Below are positions 28,088 to 35,359 of a stretch of 64,000 nucleotides of DNA, one piece after another. This stretch comes from JARYGU01 sp033795365 (GTDB lineage: Bacteria; Pseudomonadota; Alphaproteobacteria; Rhizobiales; Rhizobiaceae), in assembly GCA_033795365.1 (NCBI GenBank), contig JARYGU010000016.1, positions 62,001 to 126,000 of the forward strand, in the 5' to 3' direction. Each line of letters begins with the position of its first letter. Position 1 is the stretch's first letter. The translations under genes and the position numbers were made by a program. Under the pieces are notes generated by a model that saw nothing but the letters and a program-made list of their open reading frames with translations, made no database searches and was not told the origin of the DNA.

Positions 28088-29331
28088 GCGACGCCGCCCT
28101 TTCCCATGCGCCTGTCTTCCGGCCGCAGCTTGCGGCCGTGGGAGTTTTCGGGTCGATGCTGGTCACAATCGGCGTGTTCCTCTCGGGATTCGTGATCGCC
28201 GAACCCGCCCCTTACGAAGTCTACATGGCGGGTCTCATCGCGCTCTGGGCGATCTTCGCGCTGAAGATTTCCCGCAGCGTCGCGCCGCTGCTCGTGCTCT
28301 TCCTGATCTTCAATCTCGGCGGTGCATTGTCGCTCACCGTCATGAAGGATCTCGAAGGCGGACCGATCTATGTCGCCGTCTCGCTCTTTCTTGCGCTCTC
28401 CTCCGTCTTCTTCGCCGCGATCATCGAAGCGCGCCCGCAACGCCTGCAGCTCATCTTCCGCGCATGGGTGGCAAGCGCGCTGATCACCTCGCTGCTCGGC
28501 ATCCTCGGATATTTTCACGCCTTTCCGGGAAGCGAGGTCTTCACGCTCTACGATCGCGCCAAAGGCGCGTTTCAGGACCCCAACGTCTTCGGGCCGTTTC
28601 TCGTCGCGCCCTCGCTCTATCTGATGCACGGGCTGCTCGGCGGGCGTCTTGCCGGCGCGCCGTTGAAGGCCGCGGGCGTTCTCGTCCTTGCGCTCGGCGT
28701 ATTCCTCTCCTTCTCGCGCGCCGCCTGGGCGCTCTATCTCTTCTCCACGCTTGCGCTCGTCTTCGTCATGCTTCTGAAGGAGCGTACCGGCGCCTTCCGG
28801 CTGAAGATCCTGATCCTCAGCATTTCCGCCCTCGGGCTGATGGTGGTCGCCCTCGTCGTCGCCCTGCAGTTCGACAAGGTGGCGGATCTCTTTTCCAGCC
28901 GCACCCAGCTCGTGCAGGAGTATGACGGCGGCCATCTCGGCCGTTTCGACCGTCACCGCCTCGGCTTCCTGATGTCGATGGAAAAGCCGCTCGGCATCGG
29001 CCCGATGGTTTTCGGCAAGATGCTCGGAGAGGACGAACACAATATCTGGCTGAAATCGCTCACCAGCTATGGCTGGATCGGTTTCCTCAGCTATCTGACG
29101 CTCGTCCTGTGGACGCTTTCGGCAGGTTTCAAGGCGCTCCTGCGCAACCGGCCGTGGCAGCCCTATCTGATGATCGCGCTCATCGCCTTCGTCGGGCACA
29201 CGGCGATCGGCTTCGTCATCGATACCGACCACTGGCGTCACGTCTACCTTCTGATCGGCATCGTATGGGGCTGCATAGCGCTGGAGAACCGCCATTCGGC
29301 AGGCCGCGTTCACGGGCGGTCCCCGCCATGA
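28084..29331 (+). CDS. O-antigen ligase/polymerase family membrane protein (415 aa)
   Basis: An inner-membrane Wzy/WaaL-like protein with about ten TM helices and a large periplasmic loop (FDKVADLFSSRTQLVQEYDGGHLGRFDRHRLGF) typical of the family; Arg and His residues in this loop (GRFDRHRLG, EDEHNIWL) are those usually needed for polymerase activity. It is likely to polymerise the repeat unit made by the neighbours. The start is TTG 28084 inside the preceding gene's stop (ATTGA), indicating coupling; it overlaps the next gene by 4 bp. Confidence 0.88.
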   Translation: MSDAALSHAPVFRPQLAAVGVFGSMLVTIGVFLSGFVIAEPAPYEVYMAGLIALWAIFALKISRSVAPLLVLFLIFNLGGALSLTVMKDLEGGPIYVAVSLFLALSSVFFAAIIEARPQRLQLIFRAWVASALITSLLGILGYFHAFPGSEVFTLYDRAKGAFQDPNVFGPFLVAPSLYLMHGLLGGRLAGAPLKAAGVLVLALGVFLSFSRAAWALYLFSTLALVFVMLLKERTGAFRLKILILSISALGLMVVALVVALQFDKVADLFSSRTQLVQEYDGGHLGRFDRHRLGFLMSMEKPLGIGPMVFGKMLGEDEHNIWLKSLTSYGWIGFLSYLTLVLWTLSAGFKALLRNRPWQPYLMIALIAFVGHTAIGFVIDTDHWRHVYLLIGIVWGCIALENRHSAGRVHGRSPP

Positions 29332-30527
29332 CCGGGCCCGCCCCTCTCCTCCACCAGCCGCTGCGTCTTCTGCAGGTGCTGGAACCGAGCGGCGGCGGCT
29401 CGGGCCGTCATTTCATCGATCTCTGCCGGGGGCTCAAGGCACGCGGCCATGTGGTGCACGCCGTCTATTCGCCGCGCCGCGCGGAGGAACGTTTCGTTGC
29501 CGAGCTCTCCGCGCTTGCCCTCGACGGCCTTCACGCTGTCGACATGGCCCGCTCGCCGGGCCTGTCGGATATCGCCGCCCGTCTGCGGCTCGGCGCCATC
29601 ATGCACCGGCACGGTCCTTTCGATATCGTCCACGGTCATAGTTCCAAGGCGGGCGCCCTCACCCGCATCCGCCTTCCAGGCCGGCATGTTCCGCGGGTCT
29701 ATACGCCGCATGCCTTCCGCACCATGGATCCCGGTCTCGGCAGGGCCGGCCGTCTCGTCTACGGCACCATCGAGACCGCGCTCGCCCGGTTCTTCACCGA
29801 ACGGCTGATCTGCGTTTCCGCCGACGAGCACGCGCATGCGCTTTCGCTCGGCATGCCGGGCGACAGGCTCTCCATCGTGACGAACGGCGTCGAAACGCCG
29901 CCCACGGGCGGCCGGGAGGAGATCCGGAACGAATTCGCCATACCCGCCGGGGCTCTCGTCTTCGGTTTCGTCGGCCGGCTTTCCGCGCAAAAGGCGCCGG
30001 AGCGGCTGGTGAAAGCCTTTTCGCGGATCGCCGGCGATCTTCCGCACGCCCATCTGCTGATGGTGGGCGCGGGCGAACTGGAAGCGGAAGTCCGCGCGAT
30101 GATCGCCGCCTCGCCGCATGCCGGACGCATGCACCTTACCAGCCGCCAAACCGGCCCGCAGGCGCTGGACGCGATGGACGCGCTCGTGATGCCGAGCCGC
30201 TACGAGGCGATGTCCTATGTCATGCTGGAAGCGGCAAGCGCGGCAAAGCCGCTCGTGCTCACCGATGTCGGCGGCGCATCGACCGTGCTCACGGATGGCG
30301 AAAACGGCATTCTGGTGCCGAATGACGACGATGCGGGCGCTCTCGCCGCAGCGATGCTGGAGCTGTCGCAGCCGCTGCGGCTTCGACATTTCCGGCAGGC
30401 GGCGACGGTTCGAAGGGGCAACTACAGTCTCCGCCGGATGGTGGCGGAGACGGAGGCCGTCTATCGGGGGCTGGCGGTCGATCAGGTGACGATCGAACCC
30501 GCTCTCCTTCAGGGCGTCAGCGCCTGA
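29328..30527 (+). CDS. GT4-family glycosyltransferase (399 aa)
   Basis: Second GT-B enzyme of the locus. RLLQVLEPSGGGSGRHFIDLCRGLKARGH starts the acceptor domain; GFVGRLSAQKAPERLVKAF and PSRYEAMSYVMLEAASAAKPLVLTDVGGASTVL (E-x7-E) form the donor site. ATG 29328 overlaps the polymerase stop (ATGA). Its 3' end overlaps the convergent glsB-like gene by 11 bp. With one initiating enzyme and two GT4s visible, the locus alone would build a short repeat unit. Confidence 0.9.
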   Translation: MTGPAPLLHQPLRLLQVLEPSGGGSGRHFIDLCRGLKARGHVVHAVYSPRRAEERFVAELSALALDGLHAVDMARSPGLSDIAARLRLGAIMHRHGPFDIVHGHSSKAGALTRIRLPGRHVPRVYTPHAFRTMDPGLGRAGRLVYGTIETALARFFTERLICVSADEHAHALSLGMPGDRLSIVTNGVETPPTGGREEIRNEFAIPAGALVFGFVGRLSAQKAPERLVKAFSRIAGDLPHAHLLMVGAGELEAEVRAMIAASPHAGRMHLTSRQTGPQALDAMDALVMPSRYEAMSYVMLEAASAAKPLVLTDVGGASTVLTDGENGILVPNDDDAGALAAAMLELSQPLRLRHFRQAATVRRGNYSLRRMVAETEAVYRGLAVDQVTIEPALLQGVSA

Positions 30528-30768
30528 CGGCGCGTGCCACTGCGATCAGGATGCAGGCGCCGATGAAGCCGGCGATCAGATAGCCGATCCATCCCCCGAG
30601 CGAGACGCCGATGATCCCCAGGAGGAAATTGGCGAGCGCTGCGCCGATGATGCCCAGAATGATGTTCATGAACACGCCCATGCTGCTCTTCATGAACATC
30701 TCGGCAAGCCAGCCAGCAATGCCGCCGATGATGATAGCTGCGATCCAGCCGATTCCTGCGTCTTCCAT
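30517..30768 (-). CDS. GlsB/YeaQ/YmgE family small membrane protein (83 aa)
   Basis: A transglycosylase-associated-family protein: three glycine-rich hydrophobic helices (WIAAIIIGGIAGWLAEMFM, VFMNIILGIIGAALANFLLGII, GGWIGYLIAGFIGACILIAVAR). Related proteins are general stress proteins of the envelope with no known enzymatic activity. It overlaps the end of the glycosyltransferase gene on the opposite strand. It is the last chromosomal gene before the integrated element. Confidence 0.88.
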   Translation of the reverse strand: MEDAGIGWIAAIIIGGIAGWLAEMFMKSSMGVFMNIILGIIGAALANFLLGIIGVSLGGWIGYLIAGFIGACILIAVARAVRR

Positions 30769-30961
30769 GTAATTCTCCAGATCATGATGGGAGGCCGCGA
30801 ATTCGGCCCGTCCTGCAACGCTGGATGGAGGTTTTTGTTCCGGCGCCTAAACCCGCCGTTACGACGCGCACAAGACCAGTTGCACAAATGCGACTCAACT
30901 GCGTGCCGCTCCTCCGGAGCAGCAGCATGTGAGTTCATTTATTTTAGGAAATCAAGAGAAA

Positions 30962-31008
30962 TGGTCGGAGCGGCGGGATTCGAACCCACGACCCCTTGAC
31001 CCCCAGTC
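30962..31008. repeat. Left attachment site (attL), 47-bp copy of tRNA-Pro 3' part
   Basis: Identical to 46684-46730 over 47 bp, running from the CCA end to the anticodon stem, then diverging at TTATTGAG versus AAGTGCGC. This copy lacks the 5' half of the tRNA. Confidence 0.93.
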
Positions 31009-31025
31009 TTATTGAGTACGTTTTA

Positions 31026-31163
31026 TAGCCATTCCCTGCGTTGGACGCAATGCATGGAAATGTTCATTTTCCAACACTATCCAACCTACGACCGATTGAC
31101 TTTTTTCGGTCTCCCTCTACTATGCTGGCTACATTTTGGCTACAAATTGAGGCGATATGGCTA
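31026..31163. promoter_or_regulatory. Left cluster of TGGCTA hexamers, candidate integrase arm sites
   Basis: Copies at 31026-31031 (inverted), 31126-31131, 31137-31142 and 31158-31163. The last lies on the integrase start codon, so occupancy could repress int. A matching set of four lies near attR. Confidence 0.55.
31096..31123 (+). promoter_or_regulatory. Candidate promoter of the integrase gene
   Basis: TTGACT (31096-31101), a 16-bp spacer and TACTAT (31118-31123), about 34 nt before the ATG. Three TGGCTA hexamers overlap or directly follow it, so autoregulation by the integrase is plausible. Confidence 0.6.
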
Positions 31164-32401
31164 CAATCAAGATCAGCGCTGCAACCGTTTCCGAGGTCAT
31201 GGGTTCCGCGCTTCCCAACAAGACATCCTTCCACTTCGACGCTGACCTGACAGGGTTCGGGTTCTACCGGACCACGACCGGTACGGGGACGTACTTTGTC
31301 GAATACAGACCAGTTGCTGGAGGCGCCAAGAAGCGGCTGAAACTCGGCCGTGTAGGCACGCTCAAGGCAAACGAGGCGCGTGAGGCTGCCCGCAAGGCGA
31401 TTGCCCACGCCGGCCTCGGTAAGGATTTGGCAAAAGGCCGCGCTGATGAGCGTACTAGCCTGACCGTGAAGGAGCTTGTCCAGAAGTACGTCGACGAGTT
31501 TGTCGAGCCGAACAAGAAGAAGACGTCGACGGACTTCTATAGGATATCGCTGAAAAAATACCTCGGCCCATATCTTGGCATGCATAAAGCCGTAGCACTC
31601 ACCCGTGTCGACGTGCAGCGTGCTCATGCATCGATGACTAAGGAGGCGCGGATAGCGGCAAATCGCGCCATTAAGCTTTTATCCGCCGCCTATGGCTGGG
31701 GCGGCAAGAATGGATATGTGCCGGAGGGGTTCAACCCCGCCTCCGGCATCGACCTCAACAAGGAAGAAGGCCGAGAACGGTTCCTGTCGACCCATGAAAT
31801 GAAGCGGCTGGGTGAAGCTCTCCGCGAGGCCGAGACGGTAGGTTTTCCAGTTAATGCAGGTGATGCGAAGCACGCTCCGAAAGGTCAGCGCATCAAGTTC
31901 CACCCGTCGGTGACTGGTGCAATCCGATTGATCATGCTGACCGGCTGTCGGCTTCGCGAGATACTGCATCTCCGTTGGGATGAGGTAGACATCGAACGCG
32001 GCCTGCTCTTCCTCCCGGATTCTAAAACCGGCCGCAAGACTGTCGTCCTATCCACTGCGGCGTTAGCCGTGCTGAAGGGAATGCCCCGAGTGGGCGTTTA
32101 CGTCGTTGCCGGAGCTACGGCTGGCCAGGACAACGAGACACCTCGCGCTGATTTGAAGAAGCCATGGTCCGCGGTTACGAAACGTGCCGGTCTCGACGGG
32201 CTCCGGATTCACGACCTACGGCACAGCTTCGCGTCGGTCGGGGCGTGGTCCGGTTTGGGGCTGCCCGTCATCGGGTCCCTCCTCGGACACGCAGATGCGA
32301 GCACGACACAAAAATACGCCCACATCGCTGACGATGCCGCAAGACGAGCGGCCGACGCCATCGCCGGGCAGATAGCTGCGGCTCTGGACGTGCCGTTCTG
32401 A
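31157..32401 (+). CDS. int: Tyrosine-family site-specific integrase (414 aa)
   Basis: Catalyses integration and excision at tRNA-Pro. An N-terminal arm-binding domain of the P4-integrase type (GTYFVEYRPVAGGAKKRLKLGRVGTLKANEAREAARKA) and a core-binding domain precede the catalytic domain. Catalytic residues: Arg265 in TGCRLREIL, His352-x-x-Arg355 in HDLRHSF, the histidine of LLGHADAST and nucleophile Tyr387 in TTQKYAHI. All are present, so the enzyme looks active. It is the first gene inside attL, as expected for an int-att cassette. Confidence 0.96.
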   Translation: MATIKISAATVSEVMGSALPNKTSFHFDADLTGFGFYRTTTGTGTYFVEYRPVAGGAKKRLKLGRVGTLKANEAREAARKAIAHAGLGKDLAKGRADERTSLTVKELVQKYVDEFVEPNKKKTSTDFYRISLKKYLGPYLGMHKAVALTRVDVQRAHASMTKEARIAANRAIKLLSAAYGWGGKNGYVPEGFNPASGIDLNKEEGRERFLSTHEMKRLGEALREAETVGFPVNAGDAKHAPKGQRIKFHPSVTGAIRLIMLTGCRLREILHLRWDEVDIERGLLFLPDSKTGRKTVVLSTAALAVLKGMPRVGVYVVAGATAGQDNETPRADLKKPWSAVTKRAGLDGLRIHDLRHSFASVGAWSGLGLPVIGSLLGHADASTTQKYAHIADDAARRAADAIAGQIAAALDVPF

Positions 32402-32437
32402 CGATTGACATAGGAATTTGCGACCGCCGTTGTTGCT

Positions 32438-32467
32438 GTTGACTATGGGCAATGTAACCGCCGTTGT
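32438..32467 (+). promoter_or_regulatory. Regulatory repeat copy A upstream of the alpA-like gene
   Basis: GTTGACTATGGGCAATGTAACC followed by GCCGTTGT. The same unit recurs twice upstream of the 459-aa gene (35269 and 35303). TTGACT could be a -35 box; the conserved CAATGTAACC part probably binds an element-encoded regulator. Confidence 0.55.
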
Positions 32468-32503
32468 CTACTTCGGTCCAACAGCAGCAAAGGAGGAAAG
32501 AAT

Positions 32504-32707
32504 ATGGCAAATCTGAGGGTGAAACAGGCTGCGCACTATGTCGGCGTTTCGAAATCCTTCCTTGATAAAGCCCGCTGTTATGGCGGCGGGCCGGCTTTCG
32601 TGAAGCTCGGCACGAGCGTAATCTATCGCACTCAAGACCTCGACGAGTGGGTGGCCACCAATCGGCAGCCGGCGAATGATAATGTGCCTGCCTCCCGCTC
32701 CTCCTAA
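32504..32707 (+). CDS. AlpA/excisionase-like helix-turn-helix protein (67 aa)
   Basis: A small MerR-like winged helix protein: LRVKQAAHYVGVSKSFLDKARCYGGGPAFVKLGTSVIYRTQDLDEWVATNRQ. Such proteins activate integrase genes or serve as excision directionality factors. AGGAGGAAAG lies upstream of the ATG. Its position between int and the replication genes and the regulatory repeat before it suit a control role. Which DNA it binds cannot be told from sequence. Confidence 0.88.
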   Translation: MANLRVKQAAHYVGVSKSFLDKARCYGGGPAFVKLGTSVIYRTQDLDEWVATNRQPANDNVPASRSS

Positions 32708-32737
32708 TTAACCCATCACCACTCACCAACCCAACCA

Positions 32738-32776
32738 CCCCGCCGGCATCCGTCGGCGGGAACGCGCACTTGTGCG
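32738..32776. other. Two hairpins in the leader of the 104-aa gene
   Basis: CCCGCCG/CGGCGGG (32738-32744 with 32753-32759) and GCGCAC/GTGCGC (32763-32768 with 32771-32776, 2-nt loop). No U-tract; possible attenuator, mRNA-processing site or weak terminator. Confidence 0.4.
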
Positions 32777-32801
32777 CCCATCTCTCCAGGAGGATTGAGA
32801 T

Positions 32802-33116
32802 ATGACAGAGGAAGACTACCAACTCTATACCGACTACCTGATGGCAGGAAACGGCCAGCTTCGGGGTCGCCACGGGTTTCGTATCCCCGCCGTCGTCATG
32901 GACCAATGGCATAAGCAGGGCTTCGCGGTTCTGCGAACGAACACACTGGCGAAGCACTATGGCGTCCAGCGGAAGACGATGTGGAAGACCATCAAGGGCG
33001 TTGTAGACGCCGGCTTCATCCGAGAAGTCGGCCGCACCGCCGAAGGCAAGGCAATGTACGTTCCCTGCCTTGAGCGGGGGAAAGAATGGCGGGCTGCCCG
33101 CGAGGCGCGCGCATGA
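32802..33116 (+). CDS. Winged-helix DNA-binding protein, probable replication/regulation (104 aa)
   Basis: The central part AVLRTNTLAKHYGVQRKTMWKTIKGVVDAGFIREVGRTAEGKAMYV is a winged helix-turn-helix with a beta-wing. I do not recognise the family. It overlaps the start of the replication-initiator-like gene by 4 bp (ATGA), so the two are coupled and may act together. GGAGG lies 8 nt before the ATG. Confidence 0.75.
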   Translation: MTEEDYQLYTDYLMAGNGQLRGRHGFRIPAVVMDQWHKQGFAVLRTNTLAKHYGVQRKTMWKTIKGVVDAGFIREVGRTAEGKAMYVPCLERGKEWRAAREARA

Positions 33117-34333
33117 GCGAGAAGCACTCGCCGGACTCCTTGAAGTACCAGTGGCGCATTATAGGTCTCGTGCTTCGGTCTGGATGGGCAACCAGCCTCG
33201 ACAAGTCGATTGCCTATGAGATCGTAGACAACTACCGCAAGGAGTTCGGCAACAGCCGTGCCAGCCTCAGTTACCTAGTTGAGGCCACCGGTGCCGATCG
33301 CAAATCCGTCATCGCATCCACCCGTCGGCTCGTCGAGAACGGGCCGTTCAGCATTGCCCGGCAAGGTGCGGGCACCCGCCCCACGGAATACGCCATCGAC
33401 TTCGGCCTTGTGCAGGAAAAACCTAGTAGTGGTGCCAGCACCACCACTACAGCCGTGCACCCTAGTGGTGGCGTGGACACCACTACAGGGGGTGGCGTGG
33501 ACACCACCACTAGCGGCTCTAGTAGTGGCGCGGACACCACTGAATCCGTCCTACCTGTAGCGGCCTACAAGGCCGACGTACAGGATAGGATGATTGATCC
33601 CGCCCCGCCTTCGGCGCCGCTCGCGGATGGCCTGAAGGCCACCGCAGCGGGCAGCGCGGGAGAGAGGTTCGAAGAGCTCTATCGCGTATACGGAAATCGG
33701 CAACGAAAGGCCGAAGCCAAAGACGCATATATGAAACTCAACCCGTCGCCTGCGCTCCATGACCGGATGATCGAGGCCGCGCGCATCTGGTTCGCATCTT
33801 GGGCGGCACAAGGCAAGGCCGACGCGCCGCGCTTCACCCTGGCGAAGTGGATCGACCGCGAAGAGTTCGATTGTGATCCGCCGACGGTCTACAAGCCGAA
33901 GGAGAAGAAGGCAAAAGCAACCGCTTCCAAAAAGGAAGTAGTTGGCGACAATGACAACCCGGCAGAGGCGGATACTGACGCCGATATCCCTGATTGGGCC
34001 ATAGGCAGGCCGCTTACCTGGCCGGTCGCCGATCTGGTCGGCGAGTTCGAAGGTGCGGTGCCGTTCGAAAATGGGGGCGACAGCTACTTCGACTTCACAT
34101 TCGTTGCGTACGCGCCGCCGAGGCTGGCCGGGAAGAGATTCCTGCACCGCATCTGCTGGCAATCCTCGTTCGCGACTGCGCAGGAGGAAGGTCAGAAATA
34201 CATCAACGCCATTGGTGACGCGGTGGGTCTGCCCCGCGCTCCCGAAGACACCGATGACCTATTGTTTAAGCCTCTGCGCGTCCGATCGACCGGCGGCAAG
34301 CTCATCTATTCAAGCATGGAGGCTGCGACCTGA
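33113..34333 (+). CDS. Replication-initiator-like protein with internal repeats (406 aa)
   Basis: An N-terminal winged helix (SLDKSIAYEIVDNYRKEFGNSRASLSYLVEATGADRKSVIASTRRLVENG, about 24-75) is followed by a Ser/Thr/Gly-rich linker and a domain with the pattern of phage DnaD-like or replication-initiator C-termini (RFEELYRVYGNRQRKAEAKDAYMKLNP... FTLAKWIDREEF). A final 90-residue domain is unrecognised. The linker DNA contains four palindromic repeats, a layout like phage lambda O, whose gene includes the origin. ATG 33113 overlaps the previous stop. The replication role is inferred from domain pattern and position. Confidence 0.7.
   Translation: MSEKHSPDSLKYQWRIIGLVLRSGWATSLDKSIAYEIVDNYRKEFGNSRASLSYLVEATGADRKSVIASTRRLVENGPFSIARQGAGTRPTEYAIDFGLVQEKPSSGASTTTTAVHPSGGVDTTTGGGVDTTTSGSSSGADTTESVLPVAAYKADVQDRMIDPAPPSAPLADGLKATAAGSAGERFEELYRVYGNRQRKAEAKDAYMKLNPSPALHDRMIEAARIWFASWAAQGKADAPRFTLAKWIDREEFDCDPPTVYKPKEKKAKATASKKEVVGDNDNPAEADTDADIPDWAIGRPLTWPVADLVGEFEGAVPFENGGDSYFDFTFVAYAPPRLAGKRFLHRICWQSSFATAQEEGQKYINAIGDAVGLPRAPEDTDDLLFKPLRVRSTGGKLIYSSMEAAT
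33427..33542. repeat. Four iteron-like palindromes inside the replication gene (candidate origin)
   Basis: The unit is TAGTGGTG-N7-CACCACTA. Perfect copies at 33427-33449 and 33463-33485; one-mismatch-per-arm copy at 33520-33542; a weaker copy around 33487-33509. Three share the spacer GCGTGGA or GCGCGGA. Start-to-start distances are 36, 24 and 33 bp. Confidence 0.65.
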
Positions 34334-34578
34334 TGGAGGAATATGACATCTATCGCATGATCGACGAACGGCTTGAGTCCGCGCTGCCGAAGGCGGCGCC
34401 TAAACAAATGATGCGCATCGCGCCGTTCGAAGCTTTCAACTATCAGGGGGACGAGGTGAAGGTCATCGGCGTGACGCTGCAAGATGAGGACGACATGGAT
34501 TTCGTAGTGATCCGCACTAACAGCGAAGGCGAGATGTTCGCCGGCCTTGAAGACAGCCTGTGGAAGAACCCCGCATGA
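34333..34578 (+). CDS. Small acidic protein of unknown function (81 aa)
   Basis: Unrecognised. It is acidic, with no TM helix; a strand-rich middle (VKVIGVTLQDEDDMDFVVIRTNSEGEMFAGLED) suggests a compact beta domain. TGATG overlap with the replication gene shows coupling. A 16-codon ATG frame (34575-34625) overlaps its stop and then ends, which may be the remnant of a gene displaced by the inverted GIY-YIG insert. Confidence 0.65.
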   Translation: MEEYDIYRMIDERLESALPKAAPKQMMRIAPFEAFNYQGDEVKVIGVTLQDEDDMDFVVIRTNSEGEMFAGLEDSLWKNPA

Positions 34579-34621
34579 CCTTGGCCAGCGTGCTGACGGC
34601 AGCCGTCGGATTTGAGGCCGG

Positions 34622-35098
34622 CTAGCGAAAAGTGCCCACTTGGCCAAGTAGTCTCTTCTGTTCGCTCGCACGATACAGACCAAACAATCCACCCAGCACA
34701 GCAGAAGGCTGCTCGTTGATCGGAGTCGGGTGACGATTCCGGAGATCGTTCTCGACAAGGAGGCGCTGATTCTCGGTCTCTGCGAGGAGATGAACGTGGA
34801 GTTCGTTGGCTCCCAGACGATAGGCGCGAGCTAGTTTGTCTTTGGTGTGCTCCATCATCCTACGGCGAAGGCTGTCCGTTTGCCCGATGTAGATTGGCGA
34901 ACGCGTTCCATCCCAGTTTCGCCTGACCATCAGATAGACGGCAGGCGTATCTGCGAAATCGTAAAACAAAGGATATATCGTCGTGATCCAATTAAACCCC
35001 GAACGTCCAAGCCACCAGTAATTCTCTCGCTCTGCTATCGGAGCAGGATACAGTGAGCCGAAGATACCCGTTGTCATGTTCGCTACTTTCAGAATCAT
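34622..35098 (-). CDS. GIY-YIG nuclease-domain protein, reversed cargo gene (158 aa)
   Basis: The segment TPAVYLMVRRNWDGTRSPIYIGQTDSLRRRMMEH (about residues 51-84) matches the GIY-YIG core: the VYL strand, the YIG strand and the catalytic-type Arg after it. Homing, repair and anti-phage nucleases use this fold. It is the only minus-strand gene in the left two thirds of the element and sits between replication and structural modules, the usual place for cargo. The start could also be the ATG at 35077 (MTTGIFG). Role is unknown; defence or homing are both possible. Confidence 0.7.
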   Translation of the reverse strand: MILKVANMTTGIFGSLYPAPIAERENYWWLGRSGFNWITTIYPLFYDFADTPAVYLMVRRNWDGTRSPIYIGQTDSLRRRMMEHTKDKLARAYRLGANELHVHLLAETENQRLLVENDLRNRHPTPINEQPSAVLGGLFGLYRASEQKRLLGQVGTFR

Positions 35099-35268
35099 TG
35101 TTCGATGCGCAGATCATGACAGAACATATAGGAAACGCAATAGTATGCGAATGGCGTTTTTGGACGCTATATGTTGATTAAGTGCGCTCCCGAGATTGCA
35201 AAGGCTACTAGCTCTCCTTTCCGGCGGATGACATGAACTCTCTTCCCATCCCTTTTCTGAGAACAGCC

Positions 35269-35335
35269 GTTGACTAAGGCCAATGTGAACGCCGTTGTTG
35301 CCGTTGACACACACCAATGTAACCACCAGCGTTCC
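35269..35335 (+). promoter_or_regulatory. Two tandem copies of the GTTGAC...CAATGT repeat (copies B and C)
   Basis: Copy B starts at 35269 (GTTGACTAAGGCCAATGTGAAC) and copy C at 35303 (GTTGACACACACCAATGTAACC), a 34-bp period. GCCGTTGTTGC links the copies, as before copy A at 32438. They precede the 459-aa gene and the structural block, so a shared regulator could switch both operons. Confidence 0.6.
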
Positions 35336-35359
35336 GTCACCATGAACAACGGAGACCAG

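Noticed and set aside
30962..31008. Second tRNA-Pro gene at the left end
   Set aside because: Only the 3' part is present; the D arm and acceptor 5' strand are missing. It is the attachment-site copy.
33427..33542. CRISPR-like array
   Set aside because: Repeats are short palindromes with unequal spacing inside a coding frame, and no cas gene is present; iteron-like repeats fit better.
34575..34625. 16-codon frame after the 81-aa gene
   Set aside because: Too short to call a gene; mentioned only as a possible stub next to the GIY-YIG insert.
35270..35359. Upstream start for the 459-aa protein
   Set aside because: This stretch is made of tandem regulatory repeats, and a proper ribosome-binding site stands before ATG 35360.
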